Assembly: GCF_014451325.2 (NCBI RefSeq)
Contig: NZ_JACSCH020000032.1
Span: 1 to 52,377 of the forward strand
Direction: 5' to 3'
DNA from: Streptomyces sp. CB02980
GTDB taxonomy: Bacteria; Actinomycetota; Actinomycetes; Streptomycetales; Streptomycetaceae
Length of the DNA: 52,377 nt
The position numbers and the translations under genes are program-made. Each line of letters starts with the position of its first letter. Positions within the stretch are counted from its first letter, which is position 1. Below the pieces are notes generated by a model that had not been told where the DNA came from, ran no database searches, and saw nothing but the letters and a program-made list of their open reading frames with translations. Shown piece after piece: positions 16,449 through 25,251 of the stretch.

Positions 16449-16589
16449 CGAGGGTCAGCGCTGTCGAGATCGTCCCGGTGAAGCCCGGCCAGTAACCTGC
16501 CGTCGCCGTCTCGTCACGCTCAGGGAACTCGGGCCTCCAGGCATGCGTCTAGGAGGGCAGGATCCGTTCGTGAATGCGAGGCCCCTCTC

Positions 16590-17288
16590 TTGCCCCGTCC
16601 CCGCCCTCCACGGCTGCGCATACGTCAGCTTCCCCCGCGACCACCGATTCGGTCTCAGGAGCTCGCAGCCCCGCTGGAGCCAGCACCTGACGTCACTGCC
16701 CGAGCCTCTGGACGCATCCGGCGATTCTTCGACGCCGTTCGTGGGTGGTATCAGCGCTCGGACTGGACAAAACACACCGCGGTCCTTGCAGCGCTCATCG
16801 CAGCCATCGGCCTGTCCGTCTCCGCCTGGGCGACCGTCAAGGCGGTAGCACTCGCCGATGTTCAACTCGACCAAGCCCAGGACCAGAAGGACGAAGAGGA
16901 ACGGCAGCAGGTAGCCCGGGTCACCTTCTGGGGAGAAGGGCACTTCACGGCCGTGGTGGCCAATCGGTCGACTGACCCAGTACGTCTATGGCTCTTCGCG
17001 CGAATGAAGGATGCCAGCACCCCCAGCTATAGGCCTGTCGGCACCCTGCCTCCCTGCAGGCGGCTCGAGATCCCGATAGACCACCCTCTTCAGGACAGCC
17101 GCATCGCAGAGCTTGTTGGACTGGTCATTCTCGACAGGAACGGCAAAGCATGGGAGCGCCGATCGGACGGCACGATCCATCCGGTGCAGGAGCTGCCTTT
17201 CAATGGAGCGTGGGGAGGGATGAACGCAGGGTCCGCCTGGCAAGGGTTGAAGACCGTCGACATTGAAGGATGCGGATCCGAGAAGTAG
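16590..17288 (+). CDS. Single-pass membrane protein, unknown function
   Basis: A 232-aa protein from a TTG at 16590. No better in-frame ATG or GTG was found close by, so the true start is uncertain and the Pro/Arg-rich first 40 residues may not be translated. One transmembrane helix lies at about residues 63-85 (AVLAALIAAIGLSVSAWATV). A charged helix follows (DQAQDQKDEEERQQ), then a globular C-terminal domain of about 120 residues with VTFWGEGHFTAVVANRS and RPVGTLPPCRRLEIPI. Proteins of this build are common, unnamed Streptomyces membrane proteins. It stands alone between decayed genes, and its reading frame is clean. Confidence 0.65.
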   Translation: MPRPRPPRLRIRQLPPRPPIRSQELAAPLEPAPDVTARASGRIRRFFDAVRGWYQRSDWTKHTAVLAALIAAIGLSVSAWATVKAVALADVQLDQAQDQKDEEERQQVARVTFWGEGHFTAVVANRSTDPVRLWLFARMKDASTPSYRPVGTLPPCRRLEIPIDHPLQDSRIAELVGLVILDRNGKAWERRSDGTIHPVQELPFNGAWGGMNAGSAWQGLKTVDIEGCGSEK

Positions 17289-17765
17289 AACCAACCGCGA
17301 AGCGGCCGCCGCCTCCTCGCTTTCGCTGAAGCCGACCTGCTAGACCAGACACAGGCGACCATCGCCCCGGCCAACACCAGCTTCTCCCCCTGGTCTCGAA
17401 ACGCTGCGGGCGTACCCGGTCGGGCGCAGGCTGATGCCCCGCCTTCCGCTGTGGACACGCGGAAGACGGGGCACCGGTAGCTGGGGTCAGCGGCGGTGGT
17501 GGCGGTGGCCCCAGGACTCGGTGTCGGCAGCAGGGAGACGATCGCCTGCACGATCGGCCTGCGCCCGGCCCATGCCGGCGCTCCGGGGGGAGCCTGCCGA
17601 CGGTCAAGCAATTCGGCCTCTTCGTCGCCGGCGTGAGTCACCACTCCAAGGACGAAGAGGCCCTGTCTCGGCACCATGTACCCGAACAGCCTCTTTCACT
17701 CAGCATGAAAGGGGGCTACTCCATCGTGAACTAATTCACGACTTCAAAGGAAATCCTCCTTGCGG
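17289..17765. other. Gene-poor segment with hairpins
   Basis: No coding sequence is supported. It holds a strong hairpin at 17436-17474 (see its own entry) and a 7-bp inverted repeat TCGTGAA / TTCACGA at 17724-17741, which looks like a small operator. Composition becomes AT-richer towards the right end. Confidence 0.4.
17436..17474. terminator. 15-bp hairpin, probable terminator
   Basis: TGCCCCGCCTTCCGC pairs with GCGGAAGACGGGGCA with a single mismatch (C/A) and a 9-nt loop. It lies 150 bp past the membrane-protein gene, so it may end that transcript. The distance leaves room for another origin. Confidence 0.5.
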
Positions 17766-18066
17766 TCACCTTGCCTGAAAGCGTTGCAGTTCAAATTCAA
17801 AGACGCAACCCCCCGGGCTTTCGAACGCATAGAAGTACTCTTGATTCTCCGGGAACTCCAGCGAGACCGGATGGATCACTGCTTCTTGGATTTCCATACA
17901 GCGGATCCGAAATCGAACTTTCTCTCTCGGTCCGTCGAAAATTGAGCGAGATTTCGCCCGGATTTTCAACGACTCCGAGAAAGCCTGCAAAGTTGTGAAC
18001 GTCTACGTACCCGAGAGGCGTGTCCTCTCAGTCAATGATCTCGCTTCCGACGCGCCAGGGGCGCAT
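17766..18066 (-). pseudogene. Broken AT-richer gene of unknown function
   Basis: Two coding-like pieces on the minus strand join near 17938-17945. The upstream piece reads TPLGYVDVHNFAGFLGVVEN then PGEISLNF. The downstream piece reads FDGPREKVRFRIRCMEIQEA then VSLEFPENQEYFYAFESP and ends FELQRFQAR. A TGA at 18028-18030 separates the first piece from a possible ATG start at 18066 (MRPWRVGSEIID). The rich use of Phe, Glu and Asn and the lower GC differ from neighbours and suggest transfer. Small acidic proteins of this look are often toxin-immunity genes, but no family is recognised. Confidence 0.35.
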
Positions 18067-18269
18067 TCCGTGGAATTCTGTAGATTCATTCATCGTCGTC
18101 GCACATGCCACCAAACTTTGAAGAGATCGCCCCAGCCCATTGCGGAGGTGTTCTTCCGCTCAGGTTTGCCCCATCCGTGGGATGCTCTGGAGTTCATTGG
18201 CTGCCACATCTTGTGGGGTGTAGGAACGTTGCACCCCTTAGCGTAGTGCGCCTTCCCCGTGAGATCGTA

Positions 18270-18578
18270 ATGCCACTGGCCCTTGCTGTTTTCTATGGAT
18301 ACACGAGCTTTCCCGCCGTCTCAGCAGTCATCGGCGTCGTCGTCGGCTCCGCCATCGACATGGGCCAAGAACCACCCCAGGAAATCCTCGACGGCGCAAC
18401 CAACCGAGACGATCGAGACGAGTACCTCGGCCGCTTCGCCCAGACCTGGCGAGAACTCACCCCCCAGAAATTCCCCTTCATCCACGACATCGTCGACGAA
18501 TTCGACGGCCACGACGACACCGACCAATTCCGCTCCGCCCTCGACCTCACCGGCCTCCGCCACCAAGCCGGCCTCTAG
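18270..18578 (+). pseudogene. TetR-family regulator, C-terminal fragment
   Basis: The translation FYGYTSFPAVSAVIGVVVG, then EYLGRFAQTWRELTPQKFPF and IHDIVDEFDGHDDTDQFRSA, matches the ligand-binding C-terminal helices of TetR/AcrR regulators. No N-terminal helix-turn-helix precedes it. An ATG at 18270 opens the frame but has no convincing RBS. It should not bind DNA on its own. The upstream DNA does not contain a recognisable HTH in any frame. Confidence 0.55.
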
Positions 18579-19043
18579 CCCCCCACTCCCCCACCCCCAG
18601 CCACCCACAACCGGCCGGGGGCACGTACACACGCCAGGTGACACTGCGGTATCCGGGCCAGGCATGCAGCCGGCAGAGCCCGGCCCCGTACACAGCAACC
18701 GGTCTCCACCTGCGGAAGGGGTCGGGCTGAGGCGGGAACGGCGGGGACCGCCGGAAGAACACGACGCCCAGAGTGATCCCTGACGTCGACGAACCCGGAT
18801 CACCCCCATCGGGACCCCCACCCGCGGGCCTCGGGAGACCCCCGCACGGCCCTCGCGGCGTCCTCGACGGACGGACAGCTCGCCGACGACGGCGAGGTCT
18901 GATGGCCCGACTGCATGACCGAGCCGAGCCGATCATGACGGCTCGGCTCGCCCGGGTCGATCCCTCCTGCTCTGCGGCGCGGCCGATGAGTTTGCCGCTC
19001 CCGGACGGTCCAAGCTCGTGACAGCCCAGGAAAGGACACCGCC
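18579..19043. other. Intergenic region before the reductase gene
   Basis: No gene is supported. It is GC-rich and contains the 12-bp inverted repeat listed at 18920-18950 and a good RBS (AGGAAAGGA) just before the 19044 start. Confidence 0.5.
18920..18950. repeat. 12-bp perfect inverted repeat, terminator or operator
   Basis: CGAGCCGAGCCG and CGGCTCGGCTCG flank ATCATGA, about 95 bp upstream of the reductase start. Each arm is itself a GAGCC direct repeat. It could end readthrough from the TetR remnant or bind a regulator. Confidence 0.45.
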
Positions 19044-19649
19044 ATGTCGGAGCTTCTCGTCGACTTCATCACCTCCCTCGACGGCTACGCGTCAGGAGAG
19101 GGATGGCCCGGGTTCTGGGGCCTCGAAGGCCCGGAGTACCTCGCATGGCTCGGCAAACAGCCCCAGGCCACCTACCTCATGGGAGCGAACACCTACCGCC
19201 TGATGTCGGGCTTCGCCGCAGGCGCGGTCCCACAGGGCCAGGACGAGTTCCGGCCCGAAGAGGAAGCGTCCGTCGACGATCTCACACGAGCGCCGAAGCT
19301 GGTGTTCTCCTCCTCACTCGAGGAGCCGCTGACCTGGGCCAACTCCACCCTCGTCCGCGACGACGCCGTCGAAGCGGTCAGCGCCATGAAATCAAGCGGC
19401 TCGGGGCTCCTCAGCACGATCGGCAGCCTCAGCCTGTCCCGCTCCCTGCTACGAGCCGGACTCGTCGACCGCTTCCGCGTCGTGATGTTCCCAGTGATCA
19501 CGGGCGCCACGGGCGAGGAACGCATCTACGACGGTTACCCTGACGTTGCTCTCGAGATGATCGAGCACCGCACCTTCGACAACAGCATCCAGCTCGTCGA
19601 ATACAAACCGCGCGTGCTCGACCACCCGCCGCTCGCCGTCCCTGCGTGA
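19044..19649 (+). CDS. RibD C-terminal/dihydrofolate-reductase-like protein
   Basis: A 201-aa cytoplasmic protein. The ATG at 19044 has AGGAAAGGA about 9 nt upstream. The N-terminus LLVDFITSLDGYASG is the first strand and substrate loop of the DHFR/RibD-C fold. TYLMGANTYRLMSGF carries the 'MG--T' nucleotide-loop motif, and LLSTIGSLSLSRSLLRAGLV followed by PVITGATGE completes the NADPH-binding region. Family members are usually NADPH-dependent reductases of unknown substrate, often near regulators. Nothing in the neighbourhood defines a pathway. The length (about 190-200 aa) is typical and the gene looks intact. Confidence 0.85.
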   Translation: MSELLVDFITSLDGYASGEGWPGFWGLEGPEYLAWLGKQPQATYLMGANTYRLMSGFAAGAVPQGQDEFRPEEEASVDDLTRAPKLVFSSSLEEPLTWANSTLVRDDAVEAVSAMKSSGSGLLSTIGSLSLSRSLLRAGLVDRFRVVMFPVITGATGEERIYDGYPDVALEMIEHRTFDNSIQLVEYKPRVLDHPPLAVPA

Positions 19650-19798
19650 CGTCACCTCGTCCGTTGGTCTCGGCCGAGCCACCTCACGCCCCCGGATCAG
19701 CGTTCTCCGAACGACGGCCGTATGCAGGGCCGGGCCCACTCCCCCGGCTGCGCGCACCGCCGACCCTACGACGTGTGGTGCCTCGCAGGCGAGCATGC

Positions 19799-20998
19799 TC
19801 AGCCGGCGACAGCGGAGGCAGCCAGGAGCGTCGCGGCGGCAAGGGCGCCCCAGAGGGCAGCCGGACCGTGGGGTGCGAGAGCGGTGATGGCCGCCGGGGA
19901 GACGGCGAGCCCGAGACCCGTGGAGAGCTGGAAGCGGGCGAGGACTCGTCCGAGCGCATGCGCCGGGGCGAGGGCGGTAACGAGGGCGGTGGCGCTGCCC
20001 GCATAGATGATCTCGCCGAGGGTGCAGACCACGGACACCGCCGTGATGGTCGGGGCAGCCCAGCCGTGTCCCAGGGATGCGGCCGCGAGGAAGCCGAGGT
20101 AGGAGGCGGTCAGCACCACACCGGCGACCGCCAGCACGGACCGGCGGGGGAAGCGGGACAGCAGGACGGTGACGGGGACCTGCAAGGTGACCACCAGCAC
20201 CGTGTTGGCCACGAAGATGACCGCAGGCCACATCGGGGAAGCGTGCATCTGCGTCACCAGAACCAGGGGGAGCGCAATCTCCGGGACATTGAGACAGAAG
20301 GCGTAGATCACGTTGGCGGCCAGCAGCGTACGCATCCGGGGTGCAGGCTCGCCGCCCTCGTCCTTGGCCACGACCGCGACCGCAGCGGGAGCGGTCGAGT
20401 GGGCGTGCACGTGGACGGACCATGTCAGGGCCGCCGCGGCGAGGTAGGCGAGGGCGGTGACGACTGCCAGAGCATGCAAGGCGGTGGTGCCGCCCGTCAG
20501 GCATGCGGTGGCAAGGAGGGCCCCGGCACCCAGTCCGGCGTTGCGCAGGGCGCGGCCTCCTGCGAGGGCGGCGTCGCGTTCCCGCCCCTGGGCGATGGTG
20601 GCCACGAGGGCGGCGTGGGCGGCCGGCCATGCCTGGTTGCCGATCCCGAGGAAGAGCGCGGCCGTAGTGAACAGCCCCGCGTTGCCCGTCGGGGTGGCCA
20701 GCAGCAGCACCACGCCCAGCACCCGCACGAGCATCGCCGCCGCCACGACCGTGCTGCGTGCGCCCCGGTCCAGCCATCGCCCCACCGCGGGCATACACAT
20801 GAGGCCCGCGACGATGCCGACTGTCATCGCGATGCCGGTCGCCGAGGCGGACAGTCCGAGGACCATCACCCCGTACAGCAGCAGGAACGGCCGCAACAAG
20901 CCCGTGCCGAGCGCGTCCACGGCGAGAGCGACGGCGTAGCGGGGGCCTCCGGACGCATGCAGGAGAGCGCGGGGACGGATCCGGGTGGTGGTTGACAT
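19799..20998 (-). CDS. MFS transporter (12-TM, putative drug/metabolite exporter)
   Basis: A 399-aa protein from the ATG at 20998 (MSTTTRIRP). An ATG 36 bp upstream is possible, but it would run into the operator side of the intergenic region. Twelve hydrophobic helices in two halves are visible, with the MFS loop signature VGRWLDRGARSTVV between helices 2 and 3 and an echo, LLSRFPRRSVL, in the second half. A hydrophilic loop near residues 195-205 (KDEGGEPAPRM) splits the halves. Transport is probably proton-driven export; the substrate is unknown. It diverges from an ArsR-type regulator across a perfect palindrome, the usual layout for regulator-controlled efflux. Confidence 0.85.
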   Translation of the reverse strand: MSTTTRIRPRALLHASGGPRYAVALAVDALGTGLLRPFLLLYGVMVLGLSASATGIAMTVGIVAGLMCMPAVGRWLDRGARSTVVAAAMLVRVLGVVLLLATPTGNAGLFTTAALFLGIGNQAWPAAHAALVATIAQGRERDAALAGGRALRNAGLGAGALLATACLTGGTTALHALAVVTALAYLAAAALTWSVHVHAHSTAPAAVAVVAKDEGGEPAPRMRTLLAANVIYAFCLNVPEIALPLVLVTQMHASPMWPAVIFVANTVLVVTLQVPVTVLLSRFPRRSVLAVAGVVLTASYLGFLAAASLGHGWAAPTITAVSVVCTLGEIIYAGSATALVTALAPAHALGRVLARFQLSTGLGLAVSPAAITALAPHGPAALWGALAAATLLAASAVAG

Positions 20999-21034
20999 GG
21001 CGCCCAAGCTGAAGCCGGGCCGGCGATGCGGCAC

Positions 21035-21061
21035 GCCGGTTGACGCACATCGTCAACCGGC
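21035..21061. promoter_or_regulatory. Operator palindrome between MFS gene and ArsR-type regulator
   Basis: GCCGGTTGACG and CGTCAACCGGC are perfect 11-bp arms separated by CACAT. The site is centred 50 bp before the MFS start and 50 bp before the regulator start, placed to control both. The length and symmetry suit a winged-helix dimer. Confidence 0.75.
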
Positions 21062-21097
21062 GGCGTCATCGGCCACCCGGCCCTCGATGATGGAGGG

Positions 21098-22183
21098 ATG
21101 ACGCTGCGCATCGACATCACTGGACTGCCCGCCGGACGGCTGCGGTTCGCCGCCTCCCCGCTGGCCGAGCTGACGGCGATGCTGCACGTCCTGGCCGAAC
21201 CCGCACACCACCCGCAGCTGGCCGACTGGGCCGACGGCGTCTGGGCCGCAATGCCGTCCGAACTGGCCCGGCAACTGAGAGAAGCGCAGTTCCTCTGGCG
21301 CTCCTCACGAGCCGACTTCCTCGTCCCCGCCCGACCCCGACGCACCCTCACAGCAGAGCTCGACGACCTGGACCGGATCGACGACGAGACCTACGTCGCC
21401 ACCGCACTCACCACCACATGCGGCAACAACCGCATCCACTTTCCAGCACCGTCACCACTCGCCAACCGAGCCGCACGCGAGCACGCCCTGGACCTCGCCC
21501 AAGCCCGAGGGGCACTCCAAGAAGCCTTCGCGGAGCGGCTCCTCGCAGACCCGACCGCCGTACGAGCGCAGGTACGCCGCACCCTCGAACAGTGCGCCGA
21601 GGCATTCTTCACCACCGCCTGGACCGCCGTCGCCACGGAACTCGCCACCGACCTGCGGCTGAAGAACGACCTGCTGAAACGACACGGGATCGAGGCAGCT
21701 CTCGGCTCCGTCTCCAGCGCGGTCACCCTGGCACCGGACGGCGACAGCATCATCGTGGACCAACTGCAGGACAACACAACCACCGCCCACGACCAAGGCG
21801 TCACCTTCATCCCCAGCGCCTACGGCCGCCCGCACCTGGTGGTCATCCACGCACCAGGACGGCGGCCGGTCGTGCAGTACCCGGCGACCGAACGCAGCCC
21901 GTCACAGCCCGTGCCGCAGGAGACCGTCGCTCTTCGACTCGAAGCACTGGCACACCCCGTACGGCTGCGGCTGCTCCGCACCCTCGCCCGCGGCCCGCAC
22001 ACCAACAGCGAACTCGCCCATGCCTGGAAACTCTCTCCCCCGGAAGTCTCCCGCCACCTCACCGTCCTACGCCACGCGGGCCTCCTCAGCGCCCGGCGGC
22101 ACGGACGCTACGTCCACTACACCCTCGACCACACACACATTGCGACACTCGGCACAGACCTCCTCACCGCCCTCCTGCGCTGA
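21098..22183 (+). CDS. ArsR-type winged-helix regulator with DUF5937-like sensor domain
   Basis: A 361-aa protein. The ATG at 21098 directly follows GATGGAGGG. Residues 1-255 form an unusual N-terminal domain (LRIDITGLPAGRLRFAASPL, LAEPAHHPQLADW) seen in the DUF5937 group of actinobacterial regulators. Residues about 265-361 are the ArsR HTH (LRLEALAHPVRLRLLRTLAR, NSELAHAWKLSPPEVSRHLT). The metal-binding ELCVCDL motif of classical ArsR is absent, so it probably senses a small molecule through the N-terminal domain. It most likely represses itself and the divergent MFS exporter through the palindrome between them. Confidence 0.85.
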   Translation: MTLRIDITGLPAGRLRFAASPLAELTAMLHVLAEPAHHPQLADWADGVWAAMPSELARQLREAQFLWRSSRADFLVPARPRRTLTAELDDLDRIDDETYVATALTTTCGNNRIHFPAPSPLANRAAREHALDLAQARGALQEAFAERLLADPTAVRAQVRRTLEQCAEAFFTTAWTAVATELATDLRLKNDLLKRHGIEAALGSVSSAVTLAPDGDSIIVDQLQDNTTTAHDQGVTFIPSAYGRPHLVVIHAPGRRPVVQYPATERSPSQPVPQETVALRLEALAHPVRLRLLRTLARGPHTNSELAHAWKLSPPEVSRHLTVLRHAGLLSARRHGRYVHYTLDHTHIATLGTDLLTALLR

Positions 22184-22271
22184 ACAGCAGCAGGCTGGCG
22201 GCGCCATCGGCACAGTCCAGCCACGACTCGACCGCCGGCCCCATGGCTCCCTCACAGGGCCCGGTCTTCCC

Positions 22272-22430
22272 CTAGTACTCGGCGATCTCCGCGCGGTACT
22301 CCGGGTCTGCACGGTGCTGGGCGGGCAGATACTGCGGGGCGTCTTCGATCTGCCCCCGGCTCAGGTCGAGCTGGAGCATGCGTCCGGCAGGGTCAAGGTC
22401 GATCAGGGCTGGATACGCCGGGCATCGGGG
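22272..22430 (-). pseudogene. PRC-barrel-like protein, C-terminal fragment
   Basis: The leftward reading YPALIDLDPAGRMLQLDLSR, then GQIEDAPQYLPAQHRADPEY, ends in a TAG. The pattern of 'Ls--qI-dAP-y-P' followed by a terminal Tyr-rich tail matches the C-terminal part of PRC-barrel proteins, like the intact gene about 1.3 kb away. The N-terminal barrel is missing. Function, if any, is unknown. Confidence 0.4.
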
Positions 22431-22594
22431 GCCTCTCAAGATCGGCGGGTTCGAGTGCGGCGCTCGTGATCTCGAGGACCAGCTGCCTGGATACAGATGG
22501 TCGCACTCGCGGCACCGCTTCCAGCTCGGGGCGACCCGCCTTGCTGGGGCGGGATGCCCCGGCGGGCGCCTTCAGCTGGGGCGGCCGGCGCCCG

Positions 22595-23098
22595 TCAGCC
22601 ATTCGCCGTCCAGATCGCCGCGTTGAGGGCCGTGGCGAAGCACACCCAGCCCAGGTAGGGAACGAGCAGGAGCGCAGCGGCTTTGGACACGCGGCTGAAG
22701 AACAGGATCGTGACGCTCGTCGCGGCCACCAGGAGGAGGATTTCGATGAGGGCGGCGCCGTATTCGCCCAGTCCGAAGAAGAGAGGGGTCCAGCCGAGGT
22801 TGAGGGCCAGTTGCACAACCCACCACGCGATCGCCGGCTTCCTGTCCGGTGCGGCCTGCCGCCGCCAAACCAACCATGCGGCAGCACCGATAGTGGCGTA
22901 GAGGACGGTCCAGACAGGGCCGAAGAGCCAGGCGGGAGGAGCCCAGACCGGCAAGTCCAGTGACGTGTAGACCGTCGCCGCATCCGCGGAGGCGAGGGCA
23001 CCCACCGCAGCAGCGGCGTACGCCGCCAGCAAGAAGCCGATCAGGGCGGCCCATGCTCTCGCGCCATGTGCGGTCACTCGGTTGGCCACTTCAGACAC
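22595..23098 (-). CDS. TspO/MBR-family tryptophan-rich membrane protein
   Basis: A 167-aa protein from the GTG at 23098 (VSEVANRVTAHGARAW), preceded by GGGAG. A GTG/ATG further upstream would add a low-complexity tail. Five transmembrane helices are visible. The family signature is LPVWAPPAWLFGPVWTVLYA (the W/P-rich loop between TM1 and TM2), with ALNLGWTPLFFGLGEYG and VPYLGWVCFATALNAAIW. TspO proteins bind porphyrins and cholesterol-like ligands and modulate stress responses. The specific role in actinomycetes is poorly defined. The gene is intact and has typical length. Confidence 0.9.
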   Translation of the reverse strand: MSEVANRVTAHGARAWAALIGFLLAAYAAAAVGALASADAATVYTSLDLPVWAPPAWLFGPVWTVLYATIGAAAWLVWRRQAAPDRKPAIAWWVVQLALNLGWTPLFFGLGEYGAALIEILLLVAATSVTILFFSRVSKAAALLLVPYLGWVCFATALNAAIWTANG

Positions 23099-23253
23099 CA
23101 GGGCTCCCTGCGACGATCGCGGCGTTCGGACACCTGAGCTTCCGCCCTCCAGCCCTGCTCGGATGCACTCCTCCCCGGCCGGCGCTTCGCGAACCGAAGC
23201 GTGCGGGAGTGGCGAGCTCAGTCGCATGGGGGCCGCCGTACCCTGGCGGCGGT

Positions 23254-23425
23254 TCAGCTCTCAAGGCGGATGGCAAGGTCGTGCAGGTCCGGCAGTCTCG
23301 GGACCCGCCCTTCGAATCCTGGCAGGGGGACGTGGAGTGGGTCGGTCCAGCGGGCGGGGATGGCTTCTAGGCCGTAGTACGCCCCGGCGAGGCCTCCGGT
23401 CACCGCGGCCGTCGTTCTCGCTCAT
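23254..23425 (-). pseudogene. ADP-ribosylglycohydrolase, C-terminal fragment
   Basis: The leftward reading TAAVTGGLAGAYYGLEAIPA, then RWTDPLHVPLPGFEG and ends HDLAIRLES, is the C-terminal part of the DraG/ARH family. In TAAVTGGLAGAYYG the usual metal-binding 'TGA-aGA-yG' motif carries Gly in place of the second Ala. The rest of the roughly 300-aa enzyme is absent upstream, so it is a remnant. Confidence 0.6.
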
Positions 23426-23614
23426 GCGGTCCTCTCGTCCTCCGTCCCATGCCCATCGCTTCGCACCCTGGCGCCTCCCCTGGAACGCGCGCATCACGCA
23501 CGGCGCCGACGAGCCGACCGGCCGGGCACGCAGTCAGAGCCACGAACCCGCAGTCCCGACCGGCCTGGTGCCGGACCGGTCGGCACATGTCCACCAGAGG
23601 CGGGTGCCAGGGTC

Positions 23615-23968
23615 CTACCGGAAGAACGCCAGGTAGTAGTCGACGAACTTCATCTTGTGCTGTCCGGCCGCGTCGTCGTTCTGGCCGGGGACGAACTCGG
23701 GGGCGTTCTTGATCTGTTCCTTGGTGCAGCTGACGAAGACGGTCTCCGTCGCGAGGTCGACGGCGGTGACGAATCCGCCCGGGATGACGACCTGGCGGCC
23801 GATGATCCACGGGCCGGTGTCCACGACCAGGTGGCTGCTGCCGACCTCCGCCGAGTGCTTGTCCACCTTTCCGATACCTCCGTCGGAGCACTCGACCTTG
23901 TATCCCGTCACATCCACCTCTGTCGCGTGGGTCGCGGTCTCGGCATAGGTCCAGACATCACGAGTCAT
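23615..23968 (-). CDS. PRC-barrel domain protein
   Basis: A 117-aa protein with an ATG at 23968 preceded by GGAGGAAG. Residues 15-85 read DVTGYKVECSDGGIGKVDKH, then SSHLVVDTGPWIIGRQVVIP and GFVTAVDLATETVFVSCTKE, the small beta-barrel found in RimM and photosynthetic reaction-centre H subunits. The C-terminal tail KNAPEFVPGQNDDAAGQHKM ends in aromatic residues. Stand-alone members in Streptomyces have no settled role; the barrel usually mediates protein or RNA contacts. No signal peptide or membrane segment is seen. Confidence 0.85.
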   Translation of the reverse strand: MTRDVWTYAETATHATEVDVTGYKVECSDGGIGKVDKHSAEVGSSHLVVDTGPWIIGRQVVIPGGFVTAVDLATETVFVSCTKEQIKNAPEFVPGQNDDAAGQHKMKFVDYYLAFFR

Positions 23969-24057
23969 GTCCGCTTCCTTCCTCCCGTGCGGCCGGTGGC
24001 CGTCGTGTTCTCCTGCCGTTGCGTGTGCTCGGAAAGTGCCACCTCACACGGCTCGAG

Positions 24058-25251
24058 TCAGTCGATCTCCACCGCCTGCGCCGCGTCCGGTATCTGTTGG
24101 GCGGTCACGCGGTGAGACAGCGGGTCCACGGCGCTCCGGCTCCCGGCGGGGGCGGCGTCGATGGAGCCCGTCAGCGTGACGCCGAGGGCGGCCAGGGCCG
24201 CGCTCTTGGCGAGCAGTCGTCCCGGGCGGTGGGGCGACCTGGTCCTCGGCTCCGCCTTCGTGGGCGTGGTCCGGCCGCTCGGGGGCGTACCGGGCGAGCG
24301 GCGGACTCCGGAGGGGTTGCCGGGGTCCCCGGGCGCCGTCGCCGGCTGTGCGGCGTGCGGGGCGTCGCACGCGCCGGGGATCGGCAGCGCGGCCAGGGCC
24401 TTCTGGCAGGTGCGGGCGTCGGGTCGGTTGGAGGCCTCGTGCGCTGTCATGGCCGTCAACAGCCTGCCGAGTCCTGGGGGGAGTCCGTCGGGTAGCTCCG
24501 GCGGACGGTGCAGCCGTGCGAGCGCCGCCTCCAGGGGCGGGCCGCCGTACTCCCGTTCGCCCTTGAGGGCCTCCAGGAGTACGAGTCCGAGGCTGTAGAC
24601 GTCGGCCCGCGGCCCCGTGGTCCGGCCGAGTGCCTGTTCCGGTGCCATGTAGCAAGCCGTCCCCATGAGGACGTCCTCGCCCTCGGTGGCCGGGGCGGCC
24701 GCGCTGCTCGCGGCGTCGTCGGGCGCGGCCGTGGGGTCGGCGGCGGTGGCGAAGCGGCAGGAGATCCCGAAGTCCGTCAGGCGCGGGGCGTCGGTCCGGT
24801 CCAGGAGGATGTTCGACGGCTTGACGTCACGGTGGACTATTCCTGTTCCGTGCACATGGGCGAGTGCGGAGGACAGCGCGACCCCCATGCGGCGGGTCTC
24901 GGTCACCGAGAGCGCGGAGCGGGCGAGGCGCCGGCGCAGGGTCGTCCCTCTGACGAGCTCCATCACCAGGAAGGGACGGCCTTCGTCGCGACCGGAGTCG
25001 AAGAGGGTCACCAGACCGGGATGCTGCAGCTGGGCCAGGAGACGTCCCTCGTTGTCGGAGTGCTCCTCCGTCCGGGTGTCGCCGCGGCGGAAGACCTTCA
25101 CCGCAACGGGCCTGCGCAGCCGGAGGTCCACGGCTTCGTAGACGTCGGCTGCTCCCCCTCTCCCCAGGAGGCCGTCGAGCCGATACCGGCCGGCGACTGC
25201 GTGAGCCGTCAGCCGGGTGTCGGGTTGGACGCGCCACGGACGGACCTGCAT
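24058..25251 (-). CDS. Serine/threonine protein kinase, membrane-tethered
   Basis: A 397-aa protein from the ATG at 25251 (MQVRPWRVQP), with GGGAGAA 6 nt upstream. The Hanks-type kinase domain spans residues 20-290. It has glycine loop LGRGGAADVYEA, VAVKVF (Lys), catalytic loop GIVHRDVKPSNILLD, DFG in LTDFGISCRF, and APE in GTACYMAPEQALG. An Ala-rich insert lies in the activation segment. After a Pro/Thr-rich linker, LLAKSAALAALGVTLTGSI is a probable transmembrane helix, followed by a short extracytoplasmic tail of about 40 residues with no recognisable sensor (no PASTA repeats). Substrates are unknown. Confidence 0.9.
   Translation of the reverse strand: MQVRPWRVQPDTRLTAHAVAGRYRLDGLLGRGGAADVYEAVDLRLRRPVAVKVFRRGDTRTEEHSDNEGRLLAQLQHPGLVTLFDSGRDEGRPFLVMELVRGTTLRRRLARSALSVTETRRMGVALSSALAHVHGTGIVHRDVKPSNILLDRTDAPRLTDFGISCRFATAADPTAAPDDAASSAAAPATEGEDVLMGTACYMAPEQALGRTTGPRADVYSLGLVLLEALKGEREYGGPPLEAALARLHRPPELPDGLPPGLGRLLTAMTAHEASNRPDARTCQKALAALPIPGACDAPHAAQPATAPGDPGNPSGVRRSPGTPPSGRTTPTKAEPRTRSPHRPGRLLAKSAALAALGVTLTGSIDAAPAGSRSAVDPLSHRVTAQQIPDAAQAVEID

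Noticed and set aside
19646..20995. 449-codon plus-strand frame opposite the MFS gene
   Set aside because: Gly/Arg/Glu-rich shadow of a transmembrane protein gene on the other strand, with no hydrophobic or domain pattern.
22268..22280. CTAGTACT near 22272 as a second IS701-type end
   Set aside because: Only about eight bases match the element end; the GCAACGG continuation and any transposase remnant are absent.
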